Assembly: GCA_036004665.1 (NCBI GenBank)
Contig: DASYRG010000046.1
Coordinates: 5,676 to 69,675 of the forward strand
Direction of reading: 5' to 3'
DNA: 64,000 bases
Origin: JACQGZ01 sp036004665
Lineage (GTDB): Bacteria; Sysuimicrobiota; Sysuimicrobiia; Sysuimicrobiales; Humicultoraceae
Position numbers and translations under genes: made by a program. A model generated the notes under the pieces. It was given only the letters and a program-made list of their open reading frames with translations, did not search any database and had not been told where the DNA came from. The stretch's first letter is position 1. Each line of letters starts with the position of its first letter. Shown here in pieces: positions 1 through 8,792 of the stretch.

Positions 1-2
1 GT

Positions 3-1082
3 TTTGCGCTGACGCCGCGCTTCTCCGTCGGCATCTGGTACTTCTCGCCCATGGCCAGCCGCTTCCACGACCGCTACATGAAGGAGCTCCCCATCGAGGG
101 CCGCCTGGAGCTGGTCGCCAAACTGCGCCCGGCCGGCGTCGAGGCGGTGGAGGCGCACTACCCGAACGAGATCAACGACGACAACGTCGCTACCTGGGAG
201 ACCTGGAGCGCTCAGTCCGGCATCCGCGTGCTGACGGTCGTGCCGCTGCTCTTCTACGACCGGGAATTCGAATGGGGCTCGCTCAGTTCGCCGCTGCCGG
301 AGGCGCGCCGCCGCGCCGTCGAGCGCACGATCCGCACCCTGGAGATCAACAAGCGATTGGGCACCGACTTTGCCATCGTCTGGCCGGGGATCGACGGATA
401 TGAGCAGCCCTTCGGCACGGACTTCCCCGCCATGCGCGCCCGTTTCGCCGAGGGGCTCGCCGAGGCAATGGACGCCGTGCCCGGCGTGCGCGTGGCCTTC
501 GAGCCCAAACCCTACGAGCCGCGCGGCCGGATCATCTACGGCAGCACGGCGGAGGGTCTGCTCCTGGCGGCCAGGGTGGAGGGCGCCCTCACGCACGCCC
601 AGAACCGTCGCCTCCTGGCGGACGCGCACGCCCTCGTCGCGATGAACCCCGAGGTCGGCCATATGCTGATGGGCTATGAGGACCTGCCGTATGGGCTCAG
701 CCTGGTCTGCGAGTACGGCCGGCTGGCCCACTCCCACTGGAACAGCCAGCCGCTCGGCAACTATGACCAGGACCTTCCCGTCGGCGTGGTCTCACCCGAG
801 CAGACCGAAGCCGCCCTGTACGCGTTGAAGATGTGCGGGTACCAGGAGCACTTCGGCATCGACATCAACCCCGAGCGCGTCCCCGTCGAGGTCGGACTGC
901 GCAACAGCATCGACGCCCTTCGCGCCGCAGCGGATCGGGTGAACGGGCTCGACCACGAACAGGTGATCTGGGCCACCGCGCATCCCGATCGCGCCCGGGG
1001 CTGGCTGGAGGCGTATCTGATCCGTCAGCGGGCCCGGCGGCCGGAAACCCTGCCGGCCCTCCCCGCCCTGGATCGCCGCTGA
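3..1082 (+). CDS. Xylose-isomerase-like TIM-barrel sugar isomerase (5' end outside window)
   Basis: The reading frame is open from the first bases and already reads like family sequence before the ATG at 51, so the gene starts upstream of the window. Counting from that Met, xylose-isomerase landmarks are visible: FEPKPYEPRG (metal Glu 151), MNPEVGH (Glu 201, His 204), YDQD (Asp 239/241) and DINPER (Asp 271). The ligand Asp expected in the HIDLN-type strand is instead His 229 (AHSHWN). That suggests a related aldose-ketose isomerase whose substrate may not be D-xylose. It overlaps the dehydrogenase start by one base and heads a sugar-uptake operon. Family call is secure; the exact sugar is not. 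Confidence 0.85.
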   Translation, partial: FALTPRFSVGIWYFSPMASRFHDRYMKELPIEGRLELVAKLRPAGVEAVEAHYPNEINDDNVATWETWSAQSGIRVLTVVPLLFYDREFEWGSLSSPLPEARRRAVERTIRTLEINKRLGTDFAIVWPGIDGYEQPFGTDFPAMRARFAEGLAEAMDAVPGVRVAFEPKPYEPRGRIIYGSTAEGLLLAARVEGALTHAQNRRLLADAHALVAMNPEVGHMLMGYEDLPYGLSLVCEYGRLAHSHWNSQPLGNYDQDLPVGVVSPEQTEAALYALKMCGYQEHFGIDINPERVPVEVGLRNSIDALRAAADRVNGLDHEQVIWATAHPDRARGWLEAYLIRQRARRPETLPALPALDRR

Positions 1083-2278
1083 TGAACGAACCGCGCGTCG
1101 GCTTTCTGACGATGGGGACCGCCCCGCTGGCGCGCGAGCTCCCCCACATCGGCATCGGCATGCTCGGCTACGCATTTATGGGCAAGGCGCACAGCAACGC
1201 CTACAAGAAGATGCCGTACATGATGTATCCGCCCCCGGCGATCCCGCGGCTGGCGGCGATCTGCGGCCGCAACGCCGAGGGCGTCCGCGCCGCCGCGCAG
1301 CGCTACGGCTACGAGACCGCCTACACCGACTGGCGGGAGATGCTCGCGGATGCGCGGGTCCAGCTCTTCGACAACGGCGCCCCCAACGACGCTCACGCCG
1401 AGCCCTGCATCGCCGCGGCCCGGGCCGGAAGGCACGTCCTCTGCGAGAAGCCGCTGGCGCGCTCGGCGGAGGAGGCGCGGCCGATGGTCGACGCGGTCGC
1501 GGCCGGCGGGATCAAGCACATGGTGGCCTTCAACTACCGGTTCGTCCCCGCCCTCCGGCAGGCACGTGAATTGATCCATTCCGGCGATCTCGGCGACATC
1601 TACCACTTCCGCGCCGCCTACCTTCAGGAGTGGATCGCCGAACCGGACTTCCCCCGGGTCTGGCGGCTGGACCGGGAGGTGGCGGGCAGCGGCGTCCTCG
1701 GCGACCTGGGCACGCACATCATCGACCTGGCGCGCTTCTTCATCGGCGAGGCGCGCAGCGTCTCGGGGGTGACCAAGACGTTCATCCCCGAGCGCCCCCT
1801 CCCCGGCGATCGGGGGCGGGGACGGGTCGAGGTCGAGGACGCGTTCGCCGCCGTGGTCGAGTTCGCCAACGGGGCGATCGGCACGCTCGAGGCCACCCGC
1901 TTCGCGCCTGGACGGAAGAACCATCAGGTCATCGAAGTGAACGGCTCGAAGGGGTCGCTGCGCTTCGACCTGGAGCGGATGAACGAGCTGGAGATCTACT
2001 GGGCCGGCGAGCATCCGCGCGAGACGCGCGGCTTCCACCGCGTGCTGGTCACGGAGAGCTATCACCCCTACTGGGAGCACTGGTGGCCACATGGATCTAT
2101 CATCGGGTGGGAGCACACCTTCGTGCACGAGGTCTACCACCTGCTCGATGCGATCGTGAACAACAGGGACGTCGCTCCGATCGGCGCCACCTTCGAGGAC
2201 GGCTACCGCGCGTCGCTGGTGGCCGACGCCATCGCCGAATCCGCCCGCACAGGCCGACGGGTGACCATTCCTGCCTGA
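1082..2278 (+). CDS. Gfo/Idh/MocA family NAD(P)-dependent oxidoreductase
   Basis: A 398-residue sugar or inositol dehydrogenase-type protein. An N-terminal Rossmann fold is indicated by GIGMLG (residues 24-29), the diagnostic CEKPLA follows at the end of that fold, and the C-terminal half carries the family's DLGTHIIDLARFF segment with its conserved Asp and His. The ATG at 1082 overlaps the preceding stop (TGATG), implying translational coupling. Family members oxidise, epimerise or dehydrate sugars and polyols. Its place between an isomerase and a pentulose kinase suggests it prepares an unusual sugar for the kinase, but the substrate cannot be read from sequence. Confidence 0.88.
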   Translation: MNEPRVGFLTMGTAPLARELPHIGIGMLGYAFMGKAHSNAYKKMPYMMYPPPAIPRLAAICGRNAEGVRAAAQRYGYETAYTDWREMLADARVQLFDNGAPNDAHAEPCIAAARAGRHVLCEKPLARSAEEARPMVDAVAAGGIKHMVAFNYRFVPALRQARELIHSGDLGDIYHFRAAYLQEWIAEPDFPRVWRLDREVAGSGVLGDLGTHIIDLARFFIGEARSVSGVTKTFIPERPLPGDRGRGRVEVEDAFAAVVEFANGAIGTLEATRFAPGRKNHQVIEVNGSKGSLRFDLERMNELEIYWAGEHPRETRGFHRVLVTESYHPYWEHWWPHGSIIGWEHTFVHEVYHLLDAIVNNRDVAPIGATFEDGYRASLVADAIAESARTGRRVTIPA

Positions 2279-2284
2279 GAGCGC

Positions 2285-3832
2285 ATGAGCGTCCTGCTCG
2301 GACTGGACATCGGGACGACGGGCGCAAAGGCCGTCCTGATCGATCCCGGTGGCGAGGTCCTCGCCGCCGCCACCAGCGGATATCCGCTCTTGACCCCGCG
2401 GCCTGGATGGACGGAGCAGGAGCCGGCACGCTGGTGGGAGGCCGCTGTCAGCAGCATCCGCGACGCCCTCGATCGCGCGGAGGTGCGCGGCGCCGACGTG
2501 GCCGGGGTGGGGCTGACGGGGCAGATGCACGGCCTGGTCCCCCTCGACGCGCGCGGGGAGGTCCTGCGCCCGGCGATCCTCTGGAACGATCAGCGCACCG
2601 CGGAAGAGTGCGCCTGGATCACCGAGCGCGTGGGCGCCGCGCGCGTGCTGGCGCTGACCGGGAATCCGGTCCTCACCGGCTTCACCGCCCCCAAACTCAT
2701 CTGGATGCGCCGGCACGAACCGGATCACTACGCGCGCATTCGCTCCATCCTCCTGCCCAAGGATTACGCGCGCTTCCGCCTGACCGGGGAGTTGGCCACC
2801 GACGTCGCGGACGCTTCCGGCACCTCACTGTTCGACGTGCGGCGGCGTGCCTGGTCCGCGGAGATGCTCGAGGGCCTGGACGTCCCGGCTGCGTGGCTGC
2901 CCGATGTCGTCGAGTCTCCACAGCGCACCGGAGGCGTGACGCAGGAAGCCGCGGAGGTGACGGGCCTGCGCGCCGGCACGCCGGTGGTGGGCGGCGCCGG
3001 CGATCAGGCCGCGAGCGCCGTCGGCGCCGGCATCGTGGAGGCCGGACTGCTCTCGGTCACCATCGGCACCTCGGGCGTGGTCTTTGCCCCGCTGGCCGCC
3101 GCGGAGGTCGATCCGCGGGGGCGCCTGCACACCTTCTGCCATGCCGTCCCCGGCGGCTGGCACGTCATGGGGGTGATCCTGTCGGCAGGAGGCTCGCTGC
3201 GCTGGCTGAGGGATACCGTGGGCGCTGCGGAATGGCGGCGCGGCGGCGACCCCTACGATGCCATGAGTACGGAGGCGGCCGCCACTCCCCTGGGCGCCGA
3301 AGGACTGCTCTTTCTTCCCTACCTCGCGGGCGAGCGCACCCCGCACGCCGATCCCTCCGCGCGGGGGGCCTTCGTCGGCCTGACGCTGCGCCACGGGCGG
3401 GGCCACCTGGTCAGGGCGGTGATGGAAGGCGTCGCGATGGGTCTGCGCGACGCCCTCGAGATCATGCGCACCCGCGGTATCCCTGTGGGGCAGGTGCGCA
3501 TCTCCGGCGGCGGGGCCCGCAGCCCCCTCTGGCGGCAGATCGTGGCGGACCTCTTCGCCGCGGAGGTGGTGACGGTGACGGCCACAGAAGGCGCCGCGTA
3601 TGGGGCCGCCCTGCTGGCCGGCGTCGGCGCCGGGGTCTTTCCCACCGTGCAGGCGGCATGTGCCGCGACCGTGCGCGTGGCCAGCGGCACCCGTCCCGAT
3701 CCCGAGCGCGCCGCCCTCTACGACCGGCTCTACCGCACCTATCGCGACCTCTATCCGGCGCTGTCCTCATCGTTCCATGCGCTGGGAAGGAGCGCCCGAG
3801 ACAGTTCAGGCGAGGCAGGAGGGACCCAATGA
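2285..3832 (+). CDS. xylB: Xylulokinase-type FGGY carbohydrate kinase
   Basis: A full-length (515 residues) FGGY kinase. The N-terminal phosphate-binding DIGTTGAK (residues 8-15) and the GQMHGLV segment typical of xylulokinase are present, followed by the second-domain GAGDQAASA with the probable catalytic Asp and the late glycine-rich ISGGGARSPLW. It would phosphorylate a ketopentose such as D-xylulose for the pentose phosphate pathway. It starts six bases after the dehydrogenase and its TGA overlaps the lipoprotein start as ATGA. The closest named function is XylB; the divergent isomerase upstream leaves room for another ketose. Confidence 0.88.
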   Translation: MSVLLGLDIGTTGAKAVLIDPGGEVLAAATSGYPLLTPRPGWTEQEPARWWEAAVSSIRDALDRAEVRGADVAGVGLTGQMHGLVPLDARGEVLRPAILWNDQRTAEECAWITERVGAARVLALTGNPVLTGFTAPKLIWMRRHEPDHYARIRSILLPKDYARFRLTGELATDVADASGTSLFDVRRRAWSAEMLEGLDVPAAWLPDVVESPQRTGGVTQEAAEVTGLRAGTPVVGGAGDQAASAVGAGIVEAGLLSVTIGTSGVVFAPLAAAEVDPRGRLHTFCHAVPGGWHVMGVILSAGGSLRWLRDTVGAAEWRRGGDPYDAMSTEAAATPLGAEGLLFLPYLAGERTPHADPSARGAFVGLTLRHGRGHLVRAVMEGVAMGLRDALEIMRTRGIPVGQVRISGGGARSPLWRQIVADLFAAEVVTVTATEGAAYGAALLAGVGAGVFPTVQAACAATVRVASGTRPDPERAALYDRLYRTYRDLYPALSSSFHALGRSARDSSGEAGGTQ

Positions 3833-5454
3833 AGATGCTCACGGCGGTCGCGACGACACTGCTGCTCGCCGCGGGCTGCGGCAAGCCGGAGGTCGGGCAG
3901 GCACCGCGGTTCGTGGAGGAGACCACACCCGCCGGCCTCACCCACGTCTACGACGGTGACTGGGAATTCTACGTCGGCGGCGGGGTGGCTGTCTTCGACT
4001 GCAATGGCGACGGCCGGCCTGACATCTTCTTCGCGGGGGGCGCAAAGATGGCCTCGCTTTTCCGCAACGAGAGTCCCACCGGCGGCGCGCTGCGCTTCGC
4101 CCGCCAGAGCGACAGCGGTCTGGAGGTGAAGGCGGCCTCCGGCGCCTACCCGCTCGATGTGGACGGCGACGGGCTCATCGACCTTGCGGTCCTTCGCGTC
4201 GGCGAGAATCTTCTCTTCCGCGGCCGGGGAAACTGTCGTTTCGAAGCCGCCAACGACGCCTGGCGCTTCACCGGCGGAGGGGAGTGGACGACGGCTTTCA
4301 GCGCGCGGTGGGAGGCGGGGAGCGACTGGCCGACGCTCGCGGTGGGCAACTACGTCGACCGCGCACGGCCCGGCGCCCCCTTCGGCACATGCCATGACAA
4401 CTACCTCTACCGTCCCGCTGCCTCCGGCAAGGGCTTCGCCGCCCGCCTGCCGCTAACGCCCGGCTACTGCACTCTCTCTATGCTTTTCAGCGACTGGAGC
4501 CGCTCCGGCGTGGCCGACCTGCTGGTCAGCAACGATCGCCACTACTACCGCGGCGGAGAAGACCAGCTGTGGCGGATCCTCCCCGGAGAGGCGCCCGTCC
4601 TCTACGGCCGCAGCGACGGATGGCAGCAACTGCGGATCAACGGCATGGGGATCGCCAGCTACGACCTGACGGGAGACGGCTACCCTGAATATTTCCTCAC
4701 CTCCATGGGGGACAACAAGCTGCGTGCCCTCGCCGCCGGACCGCAGCGTCCCGAGTATCAGGACATGGCCCGCGAGCGGGGCGTCACCGCCCACCGGCCG
4801 TTCACCGGCGGGGACGTCCGGCCTTCGACCGCCTGGCACGCGGAGTTCTGCGACGTCAACAACGACGGCTACGTCGACCTCTTCATCGCCAAGGGCAACG
4901 TCGAGGCGATGGAGGAGGCCGCCCGGAAGGATCCCAGCAACCTGCTGCTCGGACAGCCTGACGGCCGGTTCGTCGAAGGCGCGGAGGCCGCGGGGGTCCT
5001 CAACTTCGCCCGCGCCCGCGGCGCCGCCCTGGCCGACTTCAACCTCGATGGCCTGCTCGACCTGGTCGTCGTGAACCGGCGCGAGAATGTGAAACTGTGG
5101 CGCAACGTGGGCCATGGGACCGCGGCGCGCCCCCGGACGATGGGACACTGGCTGGCCCTGCGGTTGCGTCAGGGGGGAGGTAACCGCGACGCAGTGGGCG
5201 CCTGGGTCGAAGTCCGTATGGGTGAACGGGTCGTCCGCCGCGAGGTCACGGTGGGAGGCGGCCACGCCGGCGGCCAGCTGAGCTGGCTGCACTTCGGGTT
5301 GGGCGCGGCCCGAACCTCAGAGGTGCGGGTCCAGTGGCCGGGCGCGAGCTGGGGCCCGTGGCTGGAGGTGAGCGCCGATCAGTTTGTCTACCTCGAACGC
5401 GGGTCAGAGAGCAGGAGCGAGCGCGTGGCGCCGTGGATACCGCCGCGGTCGTGA
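3829..5454 (+). CDS. FG-GAP/VCBS-repeat lipoprotein with C-terminal ASPIC/UnbV domain
   Basis: A 541-residue exported protein. The N-terminus is a lipoprotein signal with lipobox LAAGC (Cys 17). The body repeats Asp-rich calcium-loop motifs of FG-GAP/VCBS beta-propeller blades (FDCNGDGRPDIFF, VDGDGLIDLAV, LTGDGYPEYF, VNNDGYVDLFI, FNLDGLLDLVV). The last ~110 residues match the ASPIC/UnbV domain. Such proteins sit on the outer face of the envelope and are usually thought to bind glycans or partner proteins; no catalytic motif is seen. It is translationally coupled to xylB (ATGA overlap), so it probably serves the same sugar system as a surface binding or sensing component, which is inference. 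Confidence 0.85.
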   Translation: MKMLTAVATTLLLAAGCGKPEVGQAPRFVEETTPAGLTHVYDGDWEFYVGGGVAVFDCNGDGRPDIFFAGGAKMASLFRNESPTGGALRFARQSDSGLEVKAASGAYPLDVDGDGLIDLAVLRVGENLLFRGRGNCRFEAANDAWRFTGGGEWTTAFSARWEAGSDWPTLAVGNYVDRARPGAPFGTCHDNYLYRPAASGKGFAARLPLTPGYCTLSMLFSDWSRSGVADLLVSNDRHYYRGGEDQLWRILPGEAPVLYGRSDGWQQLRINGMGIASYDLTGDGYPEYFLTSMGDNKLRALAAGPQRPEYQDMARERGVTAHRPFTGGDVRPSTAWHAEFCDVNNDGYVDLFIAKGNVEAMEEAARKDPSNLLLGQPDGRFVEGAEAAGVLNFARARGAALADFNLDGLLDLVVVNRRENVKLWRNVGHGTAARPRTMGHWLALRLRQGGGNRDAVGAWVEVRMGERVVRREVTVGGGHAGGQLSWLHFGLGAARTSEVRVQWPGASWGPWLEVSADQFVYLERGSESRSERVAPWIPPRS

Positions 5455-5565
5455 TCGACCCGCCCCGGGCCCGCCCGGCCCGAGCATGAGGGACGGCAGG
5501 AAGCGGGAACGGGACGGCGGAATAGAGGGATGCGCCGCACTAATGATTCCAGAGGGGGGATGCCC

Positions 5566-6609
5566 GTGAGGGTTATGCGTCTTGCTGCAGTGGGCGTCGT
5601 CATGCTGCTCGTCCTGACGACAATGGGCTCGGCCGCTCCGACGCTCACCGTGGGGGTGAGCTGGGCCAACTTCCAGGAGGAGCGCTGGAAGATCGACGAG
5701 GCCGCCATCAAGGCCGCGTTGGCGAAGGTTGGCGCCCGCTACGTGAGCGCCGACGCGCAGAGTTCCAACGAGAAGCAGATCTCCGACGTCGAGGGGCTGA
5801 TCGCCCGCAAGGTGAACGCCCTGATCATCCTGGCCTGGGACAAAGACGCCGTCCTCCCGGCGGTGAACAAGGCCAAGGCCGAGAAGATCCCCGTCATCGG
5901 GTACGACCGGCTGATCGAGACGCCGGGCGTCTTCTACATCACCTTCGACAACCGTGAGGTCGGTCGGATGCAGGCCCGCGAGGTCTTCAAGGTCCGGCCG
6001 AAGGGCAACTACGTGTTCATCAAGGGGAGCAGCACCGACCCCAACGCCGACTTTGTCCACGGCGGCCAGCTCGACATCCTCAAGGCCGCCATCGCCAAGG
6101 GCGACATCAAGGTCGTCGGCGAACAGTACACCGACGGCTGGCGCCCCGAAGTCGCGCAGAAGAACATGGAACAGATCCTCACCCGCAACAACAACAAGGT
6201 TGACGCGGTCGTCTCCTCCAACGACGGTATGGCCGGCGGCGTCATCGCCGCCCTCGCCGCGGTCGGCCTGGCCGGCAAGGTGCCGGTCTCAGGGCAAGAC
6301 GGAGACGTCGCCGCGCTGAACCACGTCGCCAAGGGCAACCAGACCGTCTCGGTGTGGAAGGACGCGCGCGACTTGGGGCGCGCCGCCGGCGAGGTGGCGG
6401 TGGCGCTGGCTCAGGGCACGCCGATGAACCAGGTGAAGGGCGCGACCAAGTTCAAGGGACCCAAGGGCGTGACGCTCGACTCGATCCTGCTCAGGCCCGT
6501 GCCCATCACGTTCAACAACCTGGACCTCGTGATCAAAGCGAAGTGGGTCACCAAGGCCCAGGTCTGCCAGGGGGTCAATCCGGCCAAGGCGCCCCCGGCC
6601 TGCAAGTGA
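5566..6609 (+). CDS. xylF: Xylose-type ABC transporter substrate-binding protein
   Basis: A periplasmic sugar-binding protein of the XylF/RbsB class (Peripla_BP_4 fold). A hydrophobic signal peptide ends around SAAPT, followed by VGVSWANFQEERW and the XylF-like DAQSSNEKQ and GYDRLI segments that line the sugar cleft. I chose the GTG at 5566 because AGAGGGGGG ends six bases before it; ATGs at 5530, 5560 and 5575 are alternatives, the first two lying directly on the purine run. It is the first transporter gene, followed by a strong hairpin before the permease, an arrangement that often gives more binding protein than membrane subunits. Confidence 0.9.
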   Translation: MRVMRLAAVGVVMLLVLTTMGSAAPTLTVGVSWANFQEERWKIDEAAIKAALAKVGARYVSADAQSSNEKQISDVEGLIARKVNALIILAWDKDAVLPAVNKAKAEKIPVIGYDRLIETPGVFYITFDNREVGRMQAREVFKVRPKGNYVFIKGSSTDPNADFVHGGQLDILKAAIAKGDIKVVGEQYTDGWRPEVAQKNMEQILTRNNNKVDAVVSSNDGMAGGVIAALAAVGLAGKVPVSGQDGDVAALNHVAKGNQTVSVWKDARDLGRAAGEVAVALAQGTPMNQVKGATKFKGPKGVTLDSILLRPVPITFNNLDLVIKAKWVTKAQVCQGVNPAKAPPACK

Positions 6610-6629
6610 TACATCGCTAGTCGAGTGCG

Positions 6630-6664
6630 GTGCCGCCGGCGAGGCAGCCCCTCTCCGGCGGCAC
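6630..6664 (+). terminator. Intra-operon hairpin between xylF and xylH
   Basis: Arms GTGCCGCCGG (6630-6639) and CCGGCGGCAC (6655-6664) are exact reverse complements. The 15-base loop can extend the stem with GAGG/CCTC. CTGACTTTTG follows, a weak T tract. It probably acts as a partial terminator or 3'-end stabiliser that lifts binding-protein mRNA over the permease and ATPase. Confidence 0.6.
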
Positions 6665-6689
6665 CTGACTTTTGAAGCCTGGAGAGCGC

Positions 6690-7958
6690 ATGTCGGCCGA
6701 GACCACCGCGCCAGGTCAGGCTCCCGCCGAGGCTCCGCCTCCGACGCGCTTCGGCCGGATCAACGTTTTTACGCGCTTGGCGGCCTGGGCTGGCCTCGAT
6801 CCGCGGCTGCTCGGAATGCTGGCCGCCCTGGCCGTCATCTGGATCGGTTTTCACCCACTCACCGAGCGGACCTTCCTCACCCCACGCAACCTCTGGAACC
6901 TGATGGTGCAGTCCAGCGTCGTCGGCGTCATGGTGGGCGGCATGGTCCTGGTCATCGTCGCCCGCCAGATCGACCTCTCCGTGGGCTCGGTCCTGGGCTT
7001 CGTGGGCATGGTCATGGCCTTCATCCAGGCCCAGGTCTTTCCCCTGGAGGTCTGGTGGAACCCGCTGGCGACGATCCTGGTGGGACTCTCGCTCGGCGCG
7101 CTCATCGGGGCGTTCCACGGCTACCTGATCGCCTATCTGGAGGTGCCCTCCTTCATCGTCACGCTGGGCTCGCTGCTGGCCTTCCGCGGAGGCGCCTGGC
7201 TGGTGACAAGCGGGCGCACGATCGCACCGCTGGATACGACCTACCAGATTTTCGGCGGGGGCGTGAACGGCTCCATCGGCGCGACGGCGAGCTGGATCGC
7301 CGGCATCGTCGCGATGGCCCTGATCGTCTGGTACTTCCTCAGTTCACGGGCCCGGCGCCGCCGCTACGGATTCACGGTGCGGCCGCTCTGGGGGGAATCG
7401 CTGGTCCTCAGCCTCAACCTCGCCTTCGTCGCGGGATTCGTGTGGCTGATGAACTCCTATCCCTATCCCGGGACCACCGAGCCGCGCGGCCTGCCGGTGC
7501 CCGTGCTGATCATGCTGGGGCTGGGCGTCCTGATGAGCACGGTGCTGCGGTCCACGAAGTTCTGGCGCTACGTCTTCGCCATCGGCGGCAACCCGGAAGC
7601 GGCGCGCTTCTCGGGCATCCCCACCCGCCGGATCACCCTGATCGTCTTCATGATCATGGGCGTCCTGGCGGCGGTCGCCGGCATCATCGCCACGGCGCGG
7701 CTGAACGCCGGCACCAACTCCGCGGGTGAGCTGTCCGAATTGTCTGTCATCGCCGCGGCGGTCATCGGCGGGACATCGCTGTCCGGCGGGGTCGGCAGTA
7801 TCCCCGGCGCCTTGATCGGGGCGGTACTCATGGAGAGCCTGCGCAACGGCATGGTCCTGATGGACCTGCCCAGCGCGATGCAGAACGTGGTTCAGGGATC
7901 TGTGCTGGTGCTGGCCGTCTGGCTGGACGTCATCTATCAACGATACCGCAGGCGTTGA
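6690..7958 (+). CDS. xylH: Xylose-type ABC transporter permease
   Basis: A 422-residue polytopic inner-membrane permease of the BPD_transp_2 (branched-chain/ribose/xylose) class. About ten or more hydrophobic segments are visible, with the characteristic LSVGSVLGFVGM and a late cytoplasmic GGNPEAARFSGI loop followed by NAGTNSAGELSELSVIAAAVIGG, the segment that couples to the ATPase (quoted here in parts of the same stretch, residues roughly 300-350). The chosen ATG at 6690 follows GGAGAG. The insertion of extra membrane segments in the middle matches XylH rather than the shorter RbsC. It forms the channel for the sugar bound by XylF. Confidence 0.9.
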   Translation: MSAETTAPGQAPAEAPPPTRFGRINVFTRLAAWAGLDPRLLGMLAALAVIWIGFHPLTERTFLTPRNLWNLMVQSSVVGVMVGGMVLVIVARQIDLSVGSVLGFVGMVMAFIQAQVFPLEVWWNPLATILVGLSLGALIGAFHGYLIAYLEVPSFIVTLGSLLAFRGGAWLVTSGRTIAPLDTTYQIFGGGVNGSIGATASWIAGIVAMALIVWYFLSSRARRRRYGFTVRPLWGESLVLSLNLAFVAGFVWLMNSYPYPGTTEPRGLPVPVLIMLGLGVLMSTVLRSTKFWRYVFAIGGNPEAARFSGIPTRRITLIVFMIMGVLAAVAGIIATARLNAGTNSAGELSELSVIAAAVIGGTSLSGGVGSIPGALIGAVLMESLRNGMVLMDLPSAMQNVVQGSVLVLAVWLDVIYQRYRRR

Positions 7959-7986
7959 GGGCAACGATACCGGAGGCGTTGAGGAA
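7940..7986 (+). repeat. 24-bp tandem duplication at the xylH stop / xylG ribosome-binding site
   Basis: CAACGATACCGCAGGCGTTG (from 7940) is repeated 24 bases later (from 7964) with a single C-to-G change. The first copy encodes the end of xylH and its stop. The second copy carries GGAGG just before the xylG ATG at 7989, so the duplication plus one substitution appears to have built the xylG ribosome-binding site. Confidence 0.85.
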
Positions 7987-7988
7987 CC

Positions 7989-8777
7989 ATGCAGACATTC
8001 CCGCTCGTGGAAATGCGCAGCATCTACAAGGCCTTTGGCGGCGTCCACGCGGTCGAAGACGTCACCGTCGACCTCTACCGGGGAGAGGTGGTCGGCCTGG
8101 TCGGTCACAACGGCGCCGGCAAATCCACTCTGATCAAGATCCTCTCCGGCGTCTTTGAGGCCGACAGCGGCCAGATCTTCATCGAGGGGGAAGAGGCGAC
8201 GATCCGCAATCCGCGCGACGCCCGCCGCTACGGCATCGAGACGATCTACCAGAACCTGGCCCTGGCCGATAATCTGGACTGCCCCGCCAACGTCTTCCTG
8301 GGGCGCGAATTGATGCGCGGCTTCGCTCTCAACGAGGATGCCATGGAAGCCGAAACACGCAAGGTGCTGGACCGGCTGCGCATCCGGGTGCCCTCGCTGC
8401 GGGAGAGCGTGATCAACCTCTCCGGCGGCCAGCGCCAGGCGGTGGCCATCGGACGCGCCCTCTACTTCAACGCGCGCATCTTGATCATGGACGAGCCGAC
8501 CGCGGCGCTGGGGCCGGCCGAGGCGCGCCAGGTCGGCCAGCTGATCAAGCAGCTCAAGGCGGAAGGGGTCGGCATCTTCCTGATCAGCCACGACATCCAC
8601 GACGTCTTCGAATACGCAGACCGCATCAGCGTGCTGAAGACGGGGCGGCTGGTGGGGACCGTGCGCAAGACGGAGGTCACTCAGGATGACGTCCTGACGA
8701 TGATCATCGCCGGGATGCTACCGCATCGCGGCGTCGTGACACCCGCGGCCCAGCCGCAGATCTCTCCGAGCGCCTAG
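7989..8777 (+). CDS. xylG: Single-domain xylose-type ABC transporter ATP-binding protein
   Basis: A 262-residue ATPase with Walker A GHNGAGKST (residues 39-47), Q-loop ETIYQNLALAD, signature LSGGQRQ and Walker B ILIMDEPTAAL. E. coli XylG is a fused double ATPase of about 510 residues; this one has a single nucleotide-binding domain and would act as a homodimer, as in some actinobacterial and archaeal sugar importers. Gene order is F-H-G. It energises import through XylH and is the last clear transporter gene in the operon. Confidence 0.9.
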   Translation: MQTFPLVEMRSIYKAFGGVHAVEDVTVDLYRGEVVGLVGHNGAGKSTLIKILSGVFEADSGQIFIEGEEATIRNPRDARRYGIETIYQNLALADNLDCPANVFLGRELMRGFALNEDAMEAETRKVLDRLRIRVPSLRESVINLSGGQRQAVAIGRALYFNARILIMDEPTAALGPAEARQVGQLIKQLKAEGVGIFLISHDIHDVFEYADRISVLKTGRLVGTVRKTEVTQDDVLTMIIAGMLPHRGVVTPAAQPQISPSA

Positions 8778-8792
8778 CCCGGCCGGTCGCTC

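Noticed and set aside
1025..2728. A 567-codon minus-strand frame opposite the dehydrogenase and kinase genes
   Set aside because: It shows no domain or signal, and the plus-strand genes beneath it are canonical and coupled.
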